Shown: in pieces, positions 1 to 9,275 of the stretch
Numbering within the stretch: the first letter of the stretch is position 1
Layout of the letters: each line of letters begins with the position of its first letter
Source: an uncultured Desulfuromusa sp.
Lineage (GTDB): Bacteria > Desulfobacterota > Desulfuromonadia > Desulfuromonadales > Geopsychrobacteraceae
Direction of reading: 5' to 3'
Length of the DNA stretch: 64,000 nt
NCBI RefSeq assembly: GCF_963675815.1
Contig: NZ_OY776575.1
Span: 62,001-126,000 of the forward strand
The notes under the pieces: model-generated
Databases searched by the model: none
What the model saw: only the letters and a program-made list of their open reading frames with translations
Told to the model about the DNA's origin: nothing
Program-made: the position numbers and the translations under genes

Positions 1-74
1 TCAACTGTCGGGGGCGATAGAGCATGGTTTCAGACTTTTGTAGGTTCTAGCTGTATCGCCTGATTGATGATGTG

Positions 75-299
75 TTACCCCCCCTCAAGAAGGGGAAGTA
101 ACATCAAAGTGTCTCCGTCAACGAGAACTGTTTCTGAATTTGCGTGGGTGCCGTTGACAAGGATAATACCCAGGAGTTGAACAGGAATTTGTAGTTTATC
201 GATAATATCTTGAGCTGTACTACCATCGGGGTATGCAAACGTCTCTTTTTTGAAACGATCAATGCGAAACACCCCGTGTAAACTGATCGTGATATGCAT
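75..299 (-). CDS. ThiS/MoaD-like sulfur carrier protein
   Basis: A 74-residue protein of the beta-grasp, ubiquitin-like sulfur carrier group. The diagnostic feature is the C-terminal Gly-Gly (ending LLPLLEGG), the site adenylated and thiocarboxylated in ThiS and MoaD. Length and the predicted alternating strands fit the family. In anaerobes such proteins often sit beside tungsten or molybdenum oxidoreductase and cofactor genes, but the downstream neighbour lies outside the window, so the pathway (thiamine, molybdopterin or other) cannot be decided. It lies 22 bp after purB on the same strand and is probably co-transcribed. Family is fairly sure; the specific role is not. Confidence 0.8.
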   Translation of the reverse strand: MHITISLHGVFRIDRFKKETFAYPDGSTAQDIIDKLQIPVQLLGIILVNGTHANSETVLVDGDTLMLLPLLEGG

Positions 300-321
300 A
301 GCCGGTCCTTAAAAAAGACAA

Positions 322-1677
322 TTAATCTAACAGTTCAACAATTTTATCGGCAATGCCGGTATAGGTGGATGGTTCCATGCTGAGTAACCGTTGCTTGTCT
401 TCTGGTTTGAGATCCAGACTTTGTACGAAATTCTGAATGGTCTCACGGTTAATTGTCTGCCCACGAGTCAGCTCTTTTAACTTTTCGTAAGGTTTTTCAA
501 TCCCTGCTTTTCGCATCACCGTCTGGATGGGTTCAGCAAGAATTTCCCAAGCGTTATCAAGATCTGTCGCCAGGTTGAGTTGATTTAACTGCAGTTTACC
601 CAGTCCCTTAATCGTTGATTTGTAGGCAATCATGCTATAGCCGAAACCAACCCCCATATTGCGTAATACAGTTGAATCCGTCAGATCACGTTGCAAGCGC
701 GAAATGGGGAGTTTTGTTGACAGGTGATGGAAAACAGCATTTGCAAGTCCACAGTTTCCTTCAGAATTTTCAAAATCAATCGGATTAACTTTGTGTGGCA
801 TGGTTGATGAACCGACTTCCCCCTTAATCGTTTTCTGACCGAAATATCCCATTGAGATATAGGTCCAGATGTCACGATTGAAATCGAGAAGAATAGTATT
901 CCAGCGGGAGAGAGAGTCAAATAATTCCGCCATATAATCATGGGGTTCGATTTGGGTCGTAAACAGGTTTTGTTTTAATCCCAGTTTTTCCTCAATGACA
1001 AGTTTTGTTAATTTAATCCAATCGATAGCCGGATAAGCTGAGATGTGTGCGTTAAAATTTCCTACAGCTCCGTTAAGCTTGCCAAGCAGGTCAATGGCCG
1101 CAATTTTTTCACTTTGTTTTTGTAAGCGGTGGGAAAATACTGCCATTTCTTTACCGATAGTCGTAGGTGATGCAGTTTGTCCATGGGTACGGGCAAGCAT
1201 TGGAACCGTTTTGAATTCTCTGGCAAGGCGACTGATGTTATCGATGATCTGCTGTTGTTGGGGAATTAATGTGGCGAGACCATCTTTAAGCATCAATGCA
1301 TGAGACAGATTGTTGATGTCTTCAGATGTGCAGGCAAAATGAATAAATTCAGTCACATCATGCAAAGATGTGTCGCTTATCTGCTCTTTTAAGTAATATT
1401 CAACGGCTTTGACGTCATGATTGGTGACAGCTTCTATCTGTTTGATTTTTTCAGCTTCAGAGGGGCTGAAATCAGCGATTATGTTATGTAACTTTTGCTC
1501 CTCGGCGCCTGTCAGTGCTCGACATTCAGCAATCTCTGGTTCTGCGCACAAGGCGAGCAGCCACATAACCTCAACCTTGACCCGGTTTTTGAGAAGAGCA
1601 TATTCCGAAAAACACTCACTTAATTCGCTGACTTTTGAAGCGTAGCGACCGTCTATAGGGCTGATTGCAGTAATCAT
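322..1677 (-). CDS. purB: Adenylosuccinate lyase
   Basis: Catalyses two fumarate-releasing steps of purine synthesis: SAICAR to AICAR and adenylosuccinate to AMP. The 451-residue product starts MITAISPIDGRY, typical of the E. coli-like PurB form (about 456 residues), and carries the fumarase/aspartase superfamily signature GSSTMPHKVNP with the flexible catalytic loop. The start at 1677 is chosen because AAAGGAG lies six bases upstream; an upstream in-frame extension to 1917 has no homology-like content and would run into the divergent patatin gene. A good sigma70 promoter lies just upstream. Cytoplasmic homotetramer. Confidence 0.97.
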   Translation of the reverse strand: MITAISPIDGRYASKVSELSECFSEYALLKNRVKVEVMWLLALCAEPEIAECRALTGAEEQKLHNIIADFSPSEAEKIKQIEAVTNHDVKAVEYYLKEQISDTSLHDVTEFIHFACTSEDINNLSHALMLKDGLATLIPQQQQIIDNISRLAREFKTVPMLARTHGQTASPTTIGKEMAVFSHRLQKQSEKIAAIDLLGKLNGAVGNFNAHISAYPAIDWIKLTKLVIEEKLGLKQNLFTTQIEPHDYMAELFDSLSRWNTILLDFNRDIWTYISMGYFGQKTIKGEVGSSTMPHKVNPIDFENSEGNCGLANAVFHHLSTKLPISRLQRDLTDSTVLRNMGVGFGYSMIAYKSTIKGLGKLQLNQLNLATDLDNAWEILAEPIQTVMRKAGIEKPYEKLKELTRGQTINRETIQNFVQSLDLKPEDKQRLLSMEPSTYTGIADKIVELLD

Positions 1678-1708
1678 GGATGACTCCTTTAAAATTATTG
1701 GAAGGGGC

Positions 1709-1737
1709 ACTATAACTGCGGTGGATTGTCCCTGCAA
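1709..1737 (-). promoter_or_regulatory. Sigma70-type promoter of purB
   Basis: On the minus strand TTGCAG (1737-1732) and TATAGT (1714-1709) are separated by 17 bases, placing transcription start about 25 bases before the purB start codon. Seen in sequence; activity is inferred. Confidence 0.6.
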
Positions 1738-1840
1738 GTTCTTTATTTGTGCTTTTTTGCCCCCATTTTTTATTACCTGAACACGATCATCTTCAGGTAG
1801 AATTACCGCCATTGTACTTTCAGGAAGGATAGAAACTCTT

Positions 1841-2731
1841 ATGAATGTTGATAACAAAACAATATCGTTAGTCTTAGGGAGCGGCGGGGCTCGTGGTTTA
1901 GCGCATATCGGTGTCATTCAGGTGTTGGAAGAGCGGGGTTATCTTATCCGCTCCATTTCCGGATCATCCATGGGGGCACTCATTGGCGGGATTTATGCGG
2001 CCGGGGAATTGGACACTTACTCAGAGTGGGTTTGTGCGCTGGATCGAATTGATGTTCTCCGATTACTTGATTTTTCATTTAGTGGTGCCGCGCTCTTTAA
2101 AGGAGACAAAATCATCAACACCTTACGCGAACTTATCGGTGACCGGAATATCGAAGATTTACCTATTTCGTTTACAGCAGTTGCGACGGATCTTGAAGAA
2201 AGCAAGGAGGTGTGGTTATCCAGTGGGTCACTTTTTAGTGCCATCAGGGCATCGATTTCTTTTCCAACGATATTCTCTGCATTTCCATATAAGGGCAAAA
2301 CCCTTGTTGACGGCGGCTTGTTAAATCCCATTCCAATTGCCCCCACTCTAAGAGATCAAACGGGTTTGACGATTGCAGTTGGTTTGTGTGGGAAACCCAG
2401 ACATCTCCTGGATGCCCCTGTACCAACTCAGCATGCTGAAGGGAAGCAGAATAAGTATCAACAAAAAATTATTGATTTTATCGATGGACTCCAACGCAAG
2501 AATGGCAATAAAGAGCCCGATACCGGCATGTTTGATATCATTTCTAAAAGTTTGGATGCTATGCAATCAACTATTTCCAGCTTTAAACTGGCGGCTTATT
2601 CGCCCGATATTGTGATTGAAATACCCAAAAATGTCTGCACCATTTACGAGTTTGAGCGCGCTGAAGAATTGATAGAAATTGGTCGCCAGGAAGCGACTGC
2701 AAGGTTGAACGAGTTTGATGATTCGATTTAA
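1841..2731 (+). CDS. Patatin-like phospholipase, RssA-type
   Basis: A 296-residue patatin-family serine hydrolase expected to act on phospholipid or lysophospholipid acyl esters. The oxyanion-hole glycine loop GSGGARG is near residue 13, the nucleophile elbow GSSMG gives Ser43, and the second member of the Ser-Asp dyad is in VDGGLLNP about residue 153. All catalytic elements are intact. No signal peptide or membrane segment is seen, as in the single-domain bacterial RssA-like group. It is divergent from purB and convergent with pfkA, so it is probably a single-gene unit. Start supported by AGGAAGG upstream. Substrate unknown. Confidence 0.93.
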   Translation: MNVDNKTISLVLGSGGARGLAHIGVIQVLEERGYLIRSISGSSMGALIGGIYAAGELDTYSEWVCALDRIDVLRLLDFSFSGAALFKGDKIINTLRELIGDRNIEDLPISFTAVATDLEESKEVWLSSGSLFSAIRASISFPTIFSAFPYKGKTLVDGGLLNPIPIAPTLRDQTGLTIAVGLCGKPRHLLDAPVPTQHAEGKQNKYQQKIIDFIDGLQRKNGNKEPDTGMFDIISKSLDAMQSTISSFKLAAYSPDIVIEIPKNVCTIYEFERAEELIEIGRQEATARLNEFDDSI

Positions 2732-2747
2732 TCCCCGTATTCTTCTG

Positions 2748-3710
2748 TCAGGCCAGCAGTTGATTTGCAAGTCTTGGCAGCATGGGATTGATGGGGCGAA
2801 TCCCGGAAGAGGTGACGCCGGCAAGATCAGTGAGGATGATATCAGAGCCCTGTAGCCCAACCATCATTCCGCCATGTCCTTTGATCAGACTTTCAACAGC
2901 TGCCTGTCCAAAACGTGCGCCAAGAATACGATCGAAAACCGAAGGAGAACCACCGCGTTGATAATGACCCAGCACAATAATTCTTGTTTCAAATCCAATG
3001 CGATGTTTTATCTGATCGGCAATATCTTCTGCCTTTCCTGCACCCTCTGCTACCATGATAATTGAATTGGTTCGTCCTTCTTGAAAACGCTGACGTAAAT
3101 CCGTACAGATGTGGTCAAGATTGTACGGTTCTTCAGGGATTAAACTGTATTCTGCTCCCGCGGCAATGGCTGAAGCAACAGCTAGAAACCCGCAACTTCG
3201 CCCCATGGTTTCGACAACAAAAGTTCGATCATGGGATGACGCTGTGTCTTTTAGATTGTCAACAGCATGAACGATGTTGTTAAGAGCGGTATCAACCCCA
3301 AGGGAATAATCGGTAAAAGGAATGTCATTATCGATTGATGCCGGGATGCCAATGACTTGTATCCCTTGTTGATGAATAGCGTAGCCACCCTTGAGTGAGC
3401 CATCGCCACCAATCACGATAAGTCCTTCAACTCCCATGCCTTTCAGGTTTTCACTGGCTAATTTTAATCCGGCTTCAGTTCGCATTTCCTTACAACGTGC
3501 ACTTTGTAAAAAAGTTCCCCCACGTTGGAGAATATTACTCACTGATCTCGTCGTCATGTGGTCATAAAGTCGATCAATCAGCCCCTGAAAGCCTTTCTGG
3601 ATGCCAATCACTTCTAATCCTGAAGCTAAGCCGGCGCGAACAACAGCACGTAGCGTCGCATTCATTCCGGAACAATCCCCTCCACTGGTTAAAACTGCTA
3701 TCCGTTTCAT
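2748..3710 (-). CDS. pfkA: ATP-dependent 6-phosphofructokinase
   Basis: Phosphorylates fructose 6-phosphate to the 1,6-bisphosphate, the committed step of glycolysis. The 320-residue length matches E. coli PfkA. Visible motifs are the N-terminal LTSGGDCSGMNA nucleotide loop, GGDGS (glycine at the position that is aspartate in pyrophosphate-dependent enzymes), the catalytic loop PASIDNDI with its general-base aspartate, MGRSCG for substrate binding and GHYQRGGSP near residue 245. The catalytic loop has PAS where most relatives have PGT, a small oddity that leaves the aspartates intact. Convergent with the patatin gene, 16 bp apart. Confidence 0.96.
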   Translation of the reverse strand: MKRIAVLTSGGDCSGMNATLRAVVRAGLASGLEVIGIQKGFQGLIDRLYDHMTTRSVSNILQRGGTFLQSARCKEMRTEAGLKLASENLKGMGVEGLIVIGGDGSLKGGYAIHQQGIQVIGIPASIDNDIPFTDYSLGVDTALNNIVHAVDNLKDTASSHDRTFVVETMGRSCGFLAVASAIAAGAEYSLIPEEPYNLDHICTDLRQRFQEGRTNSIIMVAEGAGKAEDIADQIKHRIGFETRIIVLGHYQRGGSPSVFDRILGARFGQAAVESLIKGHGGMMVGLQGSDIILTDLAGVTSSGIRPINPMLPRLANQLLA

Positions 3711-3822
3711 ATATATTAACCTTTGTTGGAAAAATTTTTAAGCGTGGGTAGCATCTCGACAAGACAATGCGATATTATATATGTAATTTTAAAATTAATC
3801 ATTCTAGTAAGAGGAATCAACA

Positions 3823-5304
3823 ATGTATCGTTTTTTTATAACAGGTTTGTTTGTCTTTTTGTTTATTGGTCCCGAAATAGTCTTTGCACAAACGCTAGCT
3901 GATAAAGTTCAGGAATACAAGCTGGATAATGGTGCAACAGTTCTTTTGGTGGAACGACACACCTCGCCAACCGTTGCTGCTTACATCAGCTTTCGTGTTG
4001 GTGGTGCCAATGAAACCAGCCAGGAGCGTGGAGTGGCCCACCTTCTTGAGCATATGTTGTTCAAGGGCACAAAAACTCTGGGAACTAAAAATTATGCTGC
4101 TGAAAAAAAACTTCTACAAAAGATAAAAAACACAGGACAGAGAATTGATGCGCTGAAGTTCAGAACGGAGACTGATTCGGAGCAATTGCAACAATTGCAG
4201 GAGGAGCTGACCGCACTGCAAGCTGAACATCGGAAACTTGTTGTTAAAAATGAATTTTCGAGGATTTACGGAGAAAATGGCGGAGTAGGTTATAATGCCT
4301 TTACCGGAAAAGATTCAACCACGTATCTGATTAATTTGCCTGCAAACAAGCTTGAACTTTGGGCGGCAATTGAATCCGATCGTCTCCAAAATGCAGTTTT
4401 CCGAGAGTTTTATACGGAGCGGGATGTCGTTCATGAAGAAAGGCGTCGTTCTTATGAAAGTAGCCCAAGGGGGATGATGTATGAAACTCTTTTGGCTGCT
4501 GCTTACGAGGTGCATCCCTACCGCAACCCTATAATTGGTTGGAATTCAGATATTGAAACACTTGACCCGGATCAGATTCGGGAATTTTTTGATAAATATT
4601 ATACCCCTGTTAATATGGTGATTACTCTGGTTGGGGATTTTCAGAGCGAGACTACTCTCCAGATGATTGAGCGTTATTTTGGTCGGTTGAAACCGGGAGT
4701 TCCTGTTCCGCCTGTTGTTGACAGGGAGCCCGAACAGAAAGGAGAGCGTCGGGTTGCTATTAATTTTGATGCTGAGCAACAATTGATGATTGCCTACCAC
4801 AAACCGACTATGCCTCAGCGCGAAGATTATGTTTTTGACCTCTTAATGCAGGTTCTGTCAGAAGGAAGAACTTCGAGACTTTATAAATCCCTGGTTGTCG
4901 ACAAGCAATTAGTGACAGACGTCAATGTTTTTGGGGCTCCCGGATCCCGGTATGATAATTTGATGGTTTTGAGCTTGACTCCAAGGAACGGCAGATCGCC
5001 AAAAGAGGTGGAAGCTGCCGTTTATACGGAATTGGAACGTTTGAAATCAGAACCTCTCAGCTCCAGGGATCTCGATATCGCCCGCAAGCAGATCATGACT
5101 TCAATTCTTCGCGGACTGAGAGGGAATAGCGGTCTTGCCAGAATGTTATCTTCCTATCAAACTCTTGGTGATTGGCGTTACCTGGTCGACTATGAGGATC
5201 ATCTGAGTTCAATTACCCCCAAAGACATCATGGATGTCGCAAAACGTTATTTGCAGGCTGATAATAGGACCGTGGTGACCTTAATGCGTGAGGGGCAGAG
5301 TTAA
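3823..5304 (+). CDS. M16 family zinc metallopeptidase, exported
   Basis: A 493-residue insulinase/pitrilysin-family protease. A Sec signal peptide is evident (about residues 1-23, hydrophobic core then VFAQ). The inverted zinc motif HLLEH is at 73-77 with the acid ligand in the HEERRR segment around residue 205, so it should be catalytic. The stretch between is longer than usual because of a charged, glutamine-rich coiled-coil-like insert (about residues 95-150). The stop codon overlaps the start of a second M16 gene lacking the zinc motif; such active/inactive pairs form heterodimers in the mitochondrial processing peptidase type. Periplasmic location inferred; substrate unknown. Confidence 0.93.
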   Translation: MYRFFITGLFVFLFIGPEIVFAQTLADKVQEYKLDNGATVLLVERHTSPTVAAYISFRVGGANETSQERGVAHLLEHMLFKGTKTLGTKNYAAEKKLLQKIKNTGQRIDALKFRTETDSEQLQQLQEELTALQAEHRKLVVKNEFSRIYGENGGVGYNAFTGKDSTTYLINLPANKLELWAAIESDRLQNAVFREFYTERDVVHEERRRSYESSPRGMMYETLLAAAYEVHPYRNPIIGWNSDIETLDPDQIREFFDKYYTPVNMVITLVGDFQSETTLQMIERYFGRLKPGVPVPPVVDREPEQKGERRVAINFDAEQQLMIAYHKPTMPQREDYVFDLLMQVLSEGRTSRLYKSLVVDKQLVTDVNVFGAPGSRYDNLMVLSLTPRNGRSPKEVEAAVYTELERLKSEPLSSRDLDIARKQIMTSILRGLRGNSGLARMLSSYQTLGDWRYLVDYEDHLSSITPKDIMDVAKRYLQADNRTVVTLMREGQS

Positions 5305-6722
5305 TGCGCTATGTATTTTATTTACTTGTCGGCTTTTTTCTTTTCGGGTGTAGCCAGAACTTTCTGAACTCACAGGTGCGTCCTGATCAACTCAGTTTTC
5401 CACCCCTTGAATTCAGCTTCCCGGAAGTAACACAGCAACAACTGAATAACGGGATGAAACTTTATTTGAAAGAGGATCACGAACTGCCTCTGGTAGAATT
5501 AACGTTGCTGGTTGAGGGTGGCAGTATTTACGACCCACAAGATAAGGCGGGTCTGTCCCAGTTTTTTGCTACGGCACTTTCAACTGGAGGAAGCGAGACC
5601 TTGTCTCCTGTGGAACTTGAAACGGAGCTTGAAGAAATGGCTGCAGTTTTAACCGTTTCCAGCTCTTCTTATGCTTATGAAGTTAATCTTTCCCTGCATC
5701 GCAGAGATCTGGAGCGTGGGATTGAGATTCTGACTGATTTGTTACGCCGACCTGGCTTTGATGCAGAACGGATGGAACTGGTTCGAAGTCAAATGCTGGA
5801 AAGTATTCATCGCAGGAATGATGATCCGGGCGCAATTGCTGGTCGCATTCTCGCTGAAGATGTTTATCAAAATCATCCCTTTGGTGCTTATCCAACAGCT
5901 GAAGCCGTTGCCGGTTTCAGCCGAGAGGATTTGCGGGAAATACATAGCCGTTTTTTCCAGCCCCAGAATTTCTGGTTTGCTGTTTCAGGCGATGTGAAAC
6001 AAGAAAAATTGCTCGTTTTGCTCGAACAGCAGTTCGGGAACTGGCAATCGAGTGAACCTTTTCTTCGTGAAATGCCATCAATCCCACCAGCTCCCTCCGG
6101 GGAGATATCTTTGATTGACAAGGATATACCCCAGACGACGATTTTGATGGGGCACCCGGGAATTAATAAAGATAATCCGGACCTGTATGCATTGCAGGTT
6201 GCAAACTATATTTTAGGTGGCGGTGGCTTCAATTCAAGAATGATGCGCGAGGTTCGTTCCAATCGAGGTTTGGCCTATTCGGTCTATTCTTATTTTCAGG
6301 TCGGCCGCCAGCTTCCCGAACTGTTCATTGCCGGCAGTGAAACTAAAAGTGAGTCAACGGTTGAAGTTGTCAGTTTGATGCAACAGCTTATCAGGCAAAT
6401 TCGGGATGAACCTGTGACCACCGTAGAGCTTGATTTGGCAAAAAAGAGTCTGATTAATTCCTTTGTTTTTGCTTTTTCCGACAGTCACTCTGTTGTCAGT
6501 CGCAAGGTGCGGCTTGAATACTATGATTACCCGGAGAACTATCTGGAAGATTACAGGCGGAAGATTGCAGCTGTGACTGTTGCTGATGTGCAAAGGGTCG
6601 CGCAACAGTATCTGCATCCGGATAAATTACAAATTATTCTGGTTGGTGACAGCAAGGCATATGCTGAATCGGTCAGAACTTTGGGATTGCCGGTTAAAAA
6701 AGTTGATTTGACGTTGGAGTAA
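5304..6722 (+). CDS. M16 family protein, non-catalytic lipoprotein partner
   Basis: A 472-residue M16-fold protein. Its N-terminus is a lipoprotein signal ending FFLFGC, so Cys at about residue 16 is probably lipidated. Where the preceding gene has HLLEH this protein reads AGLSQFFAT, with no zinc ligands. It retains the glycine-rich loop LGGGGFNSRMMREVR, which contributes to substrate recognition in the alpha subunits of mitochondrial processing peptidase. The gene overlaps its partner by one base (TAATG), implying translational coupling. Likely role: membrane-anchored regulatory or substrate-binding subunit of a two-subunit periplasmic protease (inference). Confidence 0.92.
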   Translation: MRYVFYLLVGFFLFGCSQNFLNSQVRPDQLSFPPLEFSFPEVTQQQLNNGMKLYLKEDHELPLVELTLLVEGGSIYDPQDKAGLSQFFATALSTGGSETLSPVELETELEEMAAVLTVSSSSYAYEVNLSLHRRDLERGIEILTDLLRRPGFDAERMELVRSQMLESIHRRNDDPGAIAGRILAEDVYQNHPFGAYPTAEAVAGFSREDLREIHSRFFQPQNFWFAVSGDVKQEKLLVLLEQQFGNWQSSEPFLREMPSIPPAPSGEISLIDKDIPQTTILMGHPGINKDNPDLYALQVANYILGGGGFNSRMMREVRSNRGLAYSVYSYFQVGRQLPELFIAGSETKSESTVEVVSLMQQLIRQIRDEPVTTVELDLAKKSLINSFVFAFSDSHSVVSRKVRLEYYDYPENYLEDYRRKIAAVTVADVQRVAQQYLHPDKLQIILVGDSKAYAESVRTLGLPVKKVDLTLE

Positions 6723-6743
6723 ATCACTGGAAGGTCCGAATCT

Positions 6744-8108
6744 ATGGCGGATGCTGAAGCACCACAACTGCAATTTCGCGGGAAAATAAAAAAACTGCTC
6801 TGGGAACAGAATCCCGCGGATTTATCTTTGTTGCAAAGGATCTTGCTCCGCCAGATTCAAACCGTAGCTCTGGTTGTCAGAGATTTTGGTGTCAACCAAT
6901 GCCTCCTTCGGGCTTCAGCTTTAACCTATTATACGATGCTTTCGTTGGTTCCTCTGCTGGCTTTGACTTTTGCTCTTTTGAAAGCCTTTGGTGTCCAGAA
7001 TTTACTCCAGCCTTTGATTATTGAGAAATTGAATGTCGGTGATGGCCGCGTTGCTGACATCATTTTAGGCTATATCAATAATACCCAGGTGACGCAACTG
7101 GGAGCCGTAGGGCTGGTCTTTCTGATTGTTGCCGTTGTTTCATTGCTGACCAATGTTGAAAAATCATTCAACCATGTCTGGGGAGTTAAAAATGTTCGCC
7201 CTTTATTGCGGCGGTTTTCTGACTATCTGTCAGTCATCTTAGCGGGTCCGGTTCTTATTATCAGTGCTATCTCCATGACATCAACATTAGCCAGCAACCG
7301 TCTGGTCCAAAAATTGATTGATATGGAGATGATCGGCAATCTGATTTTACTGTTATTTAAGGTGACACCATTTCTCTTTATGTGGCTTGCATTTACTGGT
7401 CTTTATGTCTTTATGTCGAACATTAAGGTAGAATGGCGTGCAGCTTTTGTGGGGGGGGTCGTTGGGGGGACGTTATGGCAGATTGCCCAAGTTGGATATG
7501 TCCATTTCCAGGTCGGAGTCGGTCGCTATAATGCGATCTACGGAACGATGGCAGCACTTCCGATCTTCATGGTCTGGCTCTATCTTTCCTGGGTGATTGT
7601 GCTGTTTGGTCTTGGTGTTTGTTATGCGAAACAAAATCTGCGCGCCAGTGGCAGGGATCTGCGCGGCTCGGAGGTGAGTCGCAACAGTTACGAGCAAGTT
7701 GCACTGGCATTGCTTGTTACCCTGGCCGATCGTTTTTCGAAAGGGGAGCCGGCCTTAAGCAATGAACAGCTGGCCAAGTACCTCTTTATTCCTCCTCGGC
7801 TTTGTCACAGTATTCTCAATTTATTGTTGAAAATTGGGTTTGTCTCTGAACTTCGTACTCTTGCCGGTCGTTGTCAATATCAGCTTGGACGTTCAGCTGA
7901 AAACCTGAGTCTGGCCGAAATTCTTAAAAAAATGGGTGATTTTGGTGAAGAGCCTCTCCATCTCCATCCTCATCCGCAGACATTGATTGCTCTGGAAACT
8001 TATCATCGGGTGGAAGTTCTGATCGGTGAAAATTTGAACGGGACAACGTTAAAGGACCTGGTCGTCCGTTGTCAGGACATCAATAAGAAGCCGCTGACAG
8101 AGAAATGA
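6744..8108 (+). CDS. YihY/BrkB-family inner-membrane protein
   Basis: A 454-residue integral membrane protein of the YihY/virulence factor BrkB family (older annotations as ribonuclease BN are mistaken for this family). After a soluble N-terminus of about 45 residues there are roughly six membrane segments between residues 50 and 300, with the family hallmarks SALTYYTMLSLVPLLAL and YNAIYGTMAALPIFMVWLY. The C-terminal 130 residues look like a soluble winged-helix-type domain. It follows the M16 pair by 21 bp and may share its transcript. Molecular function is not established for the family. Confidence 0.9.
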   Translation: MADAEAPQLQFRGKIKKLLWEQNPADLSLLQRILLRQIQTVALVVRDFGVNQCLLRASALTYYTMLSLVPLLALTFALLKAFGVQNLLQPLIIEKLNVGDGRVADIILGYINNTQVTQLGAVGLVFLIVAVVSLLTNVEKSFNHVWGVKNVRPLLRRFSDYLSVILAGPVLIISAISMTSTLASNRLVQKLIDMEMIGNLILLLFKVTPFLFMWLAFTGLYVFMSNIKVEWRAAFVGGVVGGTLWQIAQVGYVHFQVGVGRYNAIYGTMAALPIFMVWLYLSWVIVLFGLGVCYAKQNLRASGRDLRGSEVSRNSYEQVALALLVTLADRFSKGEPALSNEQLAKYLFIPPRLCHSILNLLLKIGFVSELRTLAGRCQYQLGRSAENLSLAEILKKMGDFGEEPLHLHPHPQTLIALETYHRVEVLIGENLNGTTLKDLVVRCQDINKKPLTEK

Positions 8109-8115
8109 ACTGTTA

Positions 8116-8814
8116 TCAGTTAACGAATTGTTTTAATGTAATCTTACCATCTTGCATCTCTGCATAGGAAAACTGGGTTATCCAGTCACCCAACGCGATA
8201 ATTCTGACACCCTGATGTTCTTTCTCCAGTGGAAAATGAAAGTGTCCACAAACAACAATATCGCTGTCACTCGTCTCCGAAAATGGTATTAAGTATGTTG
8301 ATGGGTTTTGATGGTTTCTTTCCGGATTGTTTTTAGAGCTCTTATTGCTGAGCCAGAGTGCAAATGACCAAACGATATCCGGATGAATGATTTTTGCCAG
8401 GAACTTAATCGGCCAACTGCGCCAGAATGATCTCAGGCGTTGATAGTTACGATCCTGCTTGATCAGATCTCCATGGCTGATCAGAATGTTTTTCCCATCC
8501 CAGCTGATCTTTTGTTGGTCAGGTATGACTGTACAATTAAGAGTTTTGGTGAAGTATGGGCCAAGATTGAAATCGTGGTTGCCTTCTACAAAGAAAAGTT
8601 TTGTTCCTGACGTTGATAACTGGCGGAGTTTTTCCAGGAGAGGTATATAGGCTGTAAATGCCAGGTGTTTATAACCTAACCAAAACTCAAAAATATCGCC
8701 AAGCAGGAAAAGAGCATCAAGGTCCTTTTGTTGATTTAAAAAATCAAGGAGCCTCAGGTAGTTGTTATCCTGTGGATGGCGCAAGTGGGCATCTGATAAA
8801 AATATTGCTTTCAT
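8116..8814 (-). CDS. lpxH: UDP-2,3-diacylglucosamine diphosphatase-like metallophosphoesterase
   Basis: A 232-residue calcineurin-like phosphoesterase. Metal-binding motifs appear in order: FLSDAHL, LLGDIFEFWLG, EGNHDF, ISHGD and CGHFHFP. The GDIFEFW block and overall length are characteristic of LpxH, which hydrolyses UDP-2,3-diacylglucosamine to lipid X in lipid A synthesis at the cytoplasmic face of the inner membrane. LpxH usually has GNRDF; here it is GNHDF, as in general metallophosphoesterases, so an LpxH paralogue remains possible. Convergent with the YihY gene with 7 bp between stops. Confidence 0.82.
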   Translation of the reverse strand: MKAIFLSDAHLRHPQDNNYLRLLDFLNQQKDLDALFLLGDIFEFWLGYKHLAFTAYIPLLEKLRQLSTSGTKLFFVEGNHDFNLGPYFTKTLNCTVIPDQQKISWDGKNILISHGDLIKQDRNYQRLRSFWRSWPIKFLAKIIHPDIVWSFALWLSNKSSKNNPERNHQNPSTYLIPFSETSDSDIVVCGHFHFPLEKEHQGVRIIALGDWITQFSYAEMQDGKITLKQFVN

Positions 8815-8872
8815 GTTCGCGACTATAAAAGAGCTGATTGACTGTTGTCAATTTACAAACAAGGAGATAGCT

Positions 8873-9256
8873 ATGAAATACCCAATGATTCACATTTGTT
8901 ACCGTGTTATGGATTTGCAAGCTTCGGAGAAATTCTATCATGAGGCTTTCGGGTTTGAAGTATCACGCAAGAAAGATTATCCCGAAGGACGTTTTACTTT
9001 AAGCTATATGACCTCCGCAGATCTTCCTTTTGAACTGGAACTGACCTACAACTATGATCAGCAGCAGCCTTATGAAATGGGCAATGGCTATTCGCATCTT
9101 GCAGTATCTACAACGGATTTGGAGGCTTCACACAAGCGGCATACCGAGATGGGGCTTAAGGTGACGCCATTGAAAGGGCTTGTGGCCGGAAATCCACGGT
9201 TTTATTTTGTCACCGATCCTGATGGTTTTCTGGTTGAAGTTGTCCGTAGTTCTTGA
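8873..9256 (+). CDS. gloA: Glyoxalase I-like VOC protein (lactoylglutathione lyase)
   Basis: A 127-residue vicinal-oxygen-chelate protein. His7, Glu56, His75 and Glu122 line up almost position for position with the four metal ligands of E. coli glyoxalase I (His5, Glu56, His74, Glu122), so a metal-dependent lyase isomerising the methylglyoxal-thiol hemithioacetal is likely. The thiol cosubstrate is not evident from sequence. The start at 8873 follows AAGGAG at 8861; a longer in-frame reading from 8762 overlaps the divergent lpxH-like gene and has no family similarity. A TPR gene follows closely. Confidence 0.88.
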   Translation: MKYPMIHICYRVMDLQASEKFYHEAFGFEVSRKKDYPEGRFTLSYMTSADLPFELELTYNYDQQQPYEMGNGYSHLAVSTTDLEASHKRHTEMGLKVTPLKGLVAGNPRFYFVTDPDGFLVEVVRSS

Positions 9257-9275
9257 AATAGCAGGAGAAGAGAAA

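Noticed and set aside
1..25. Start of a next minus-strand gene at position 25 (ATG CTC TAT)
   Set aside because: Only eight codons are inside the window and there is no ribosome-binding site, so it cannot be supported.
1678..1917. N-terminal extension of purB
   Set aside because: The added residues are not PurB-like, overlap the divergent patatin gene and contain the purB promoter.
2017..2860. Several minus-strand ORFs across the patatin gene
   Set aside because: Shadow frames of a clearly coding gene; no motifs or ribosome-binding sites.
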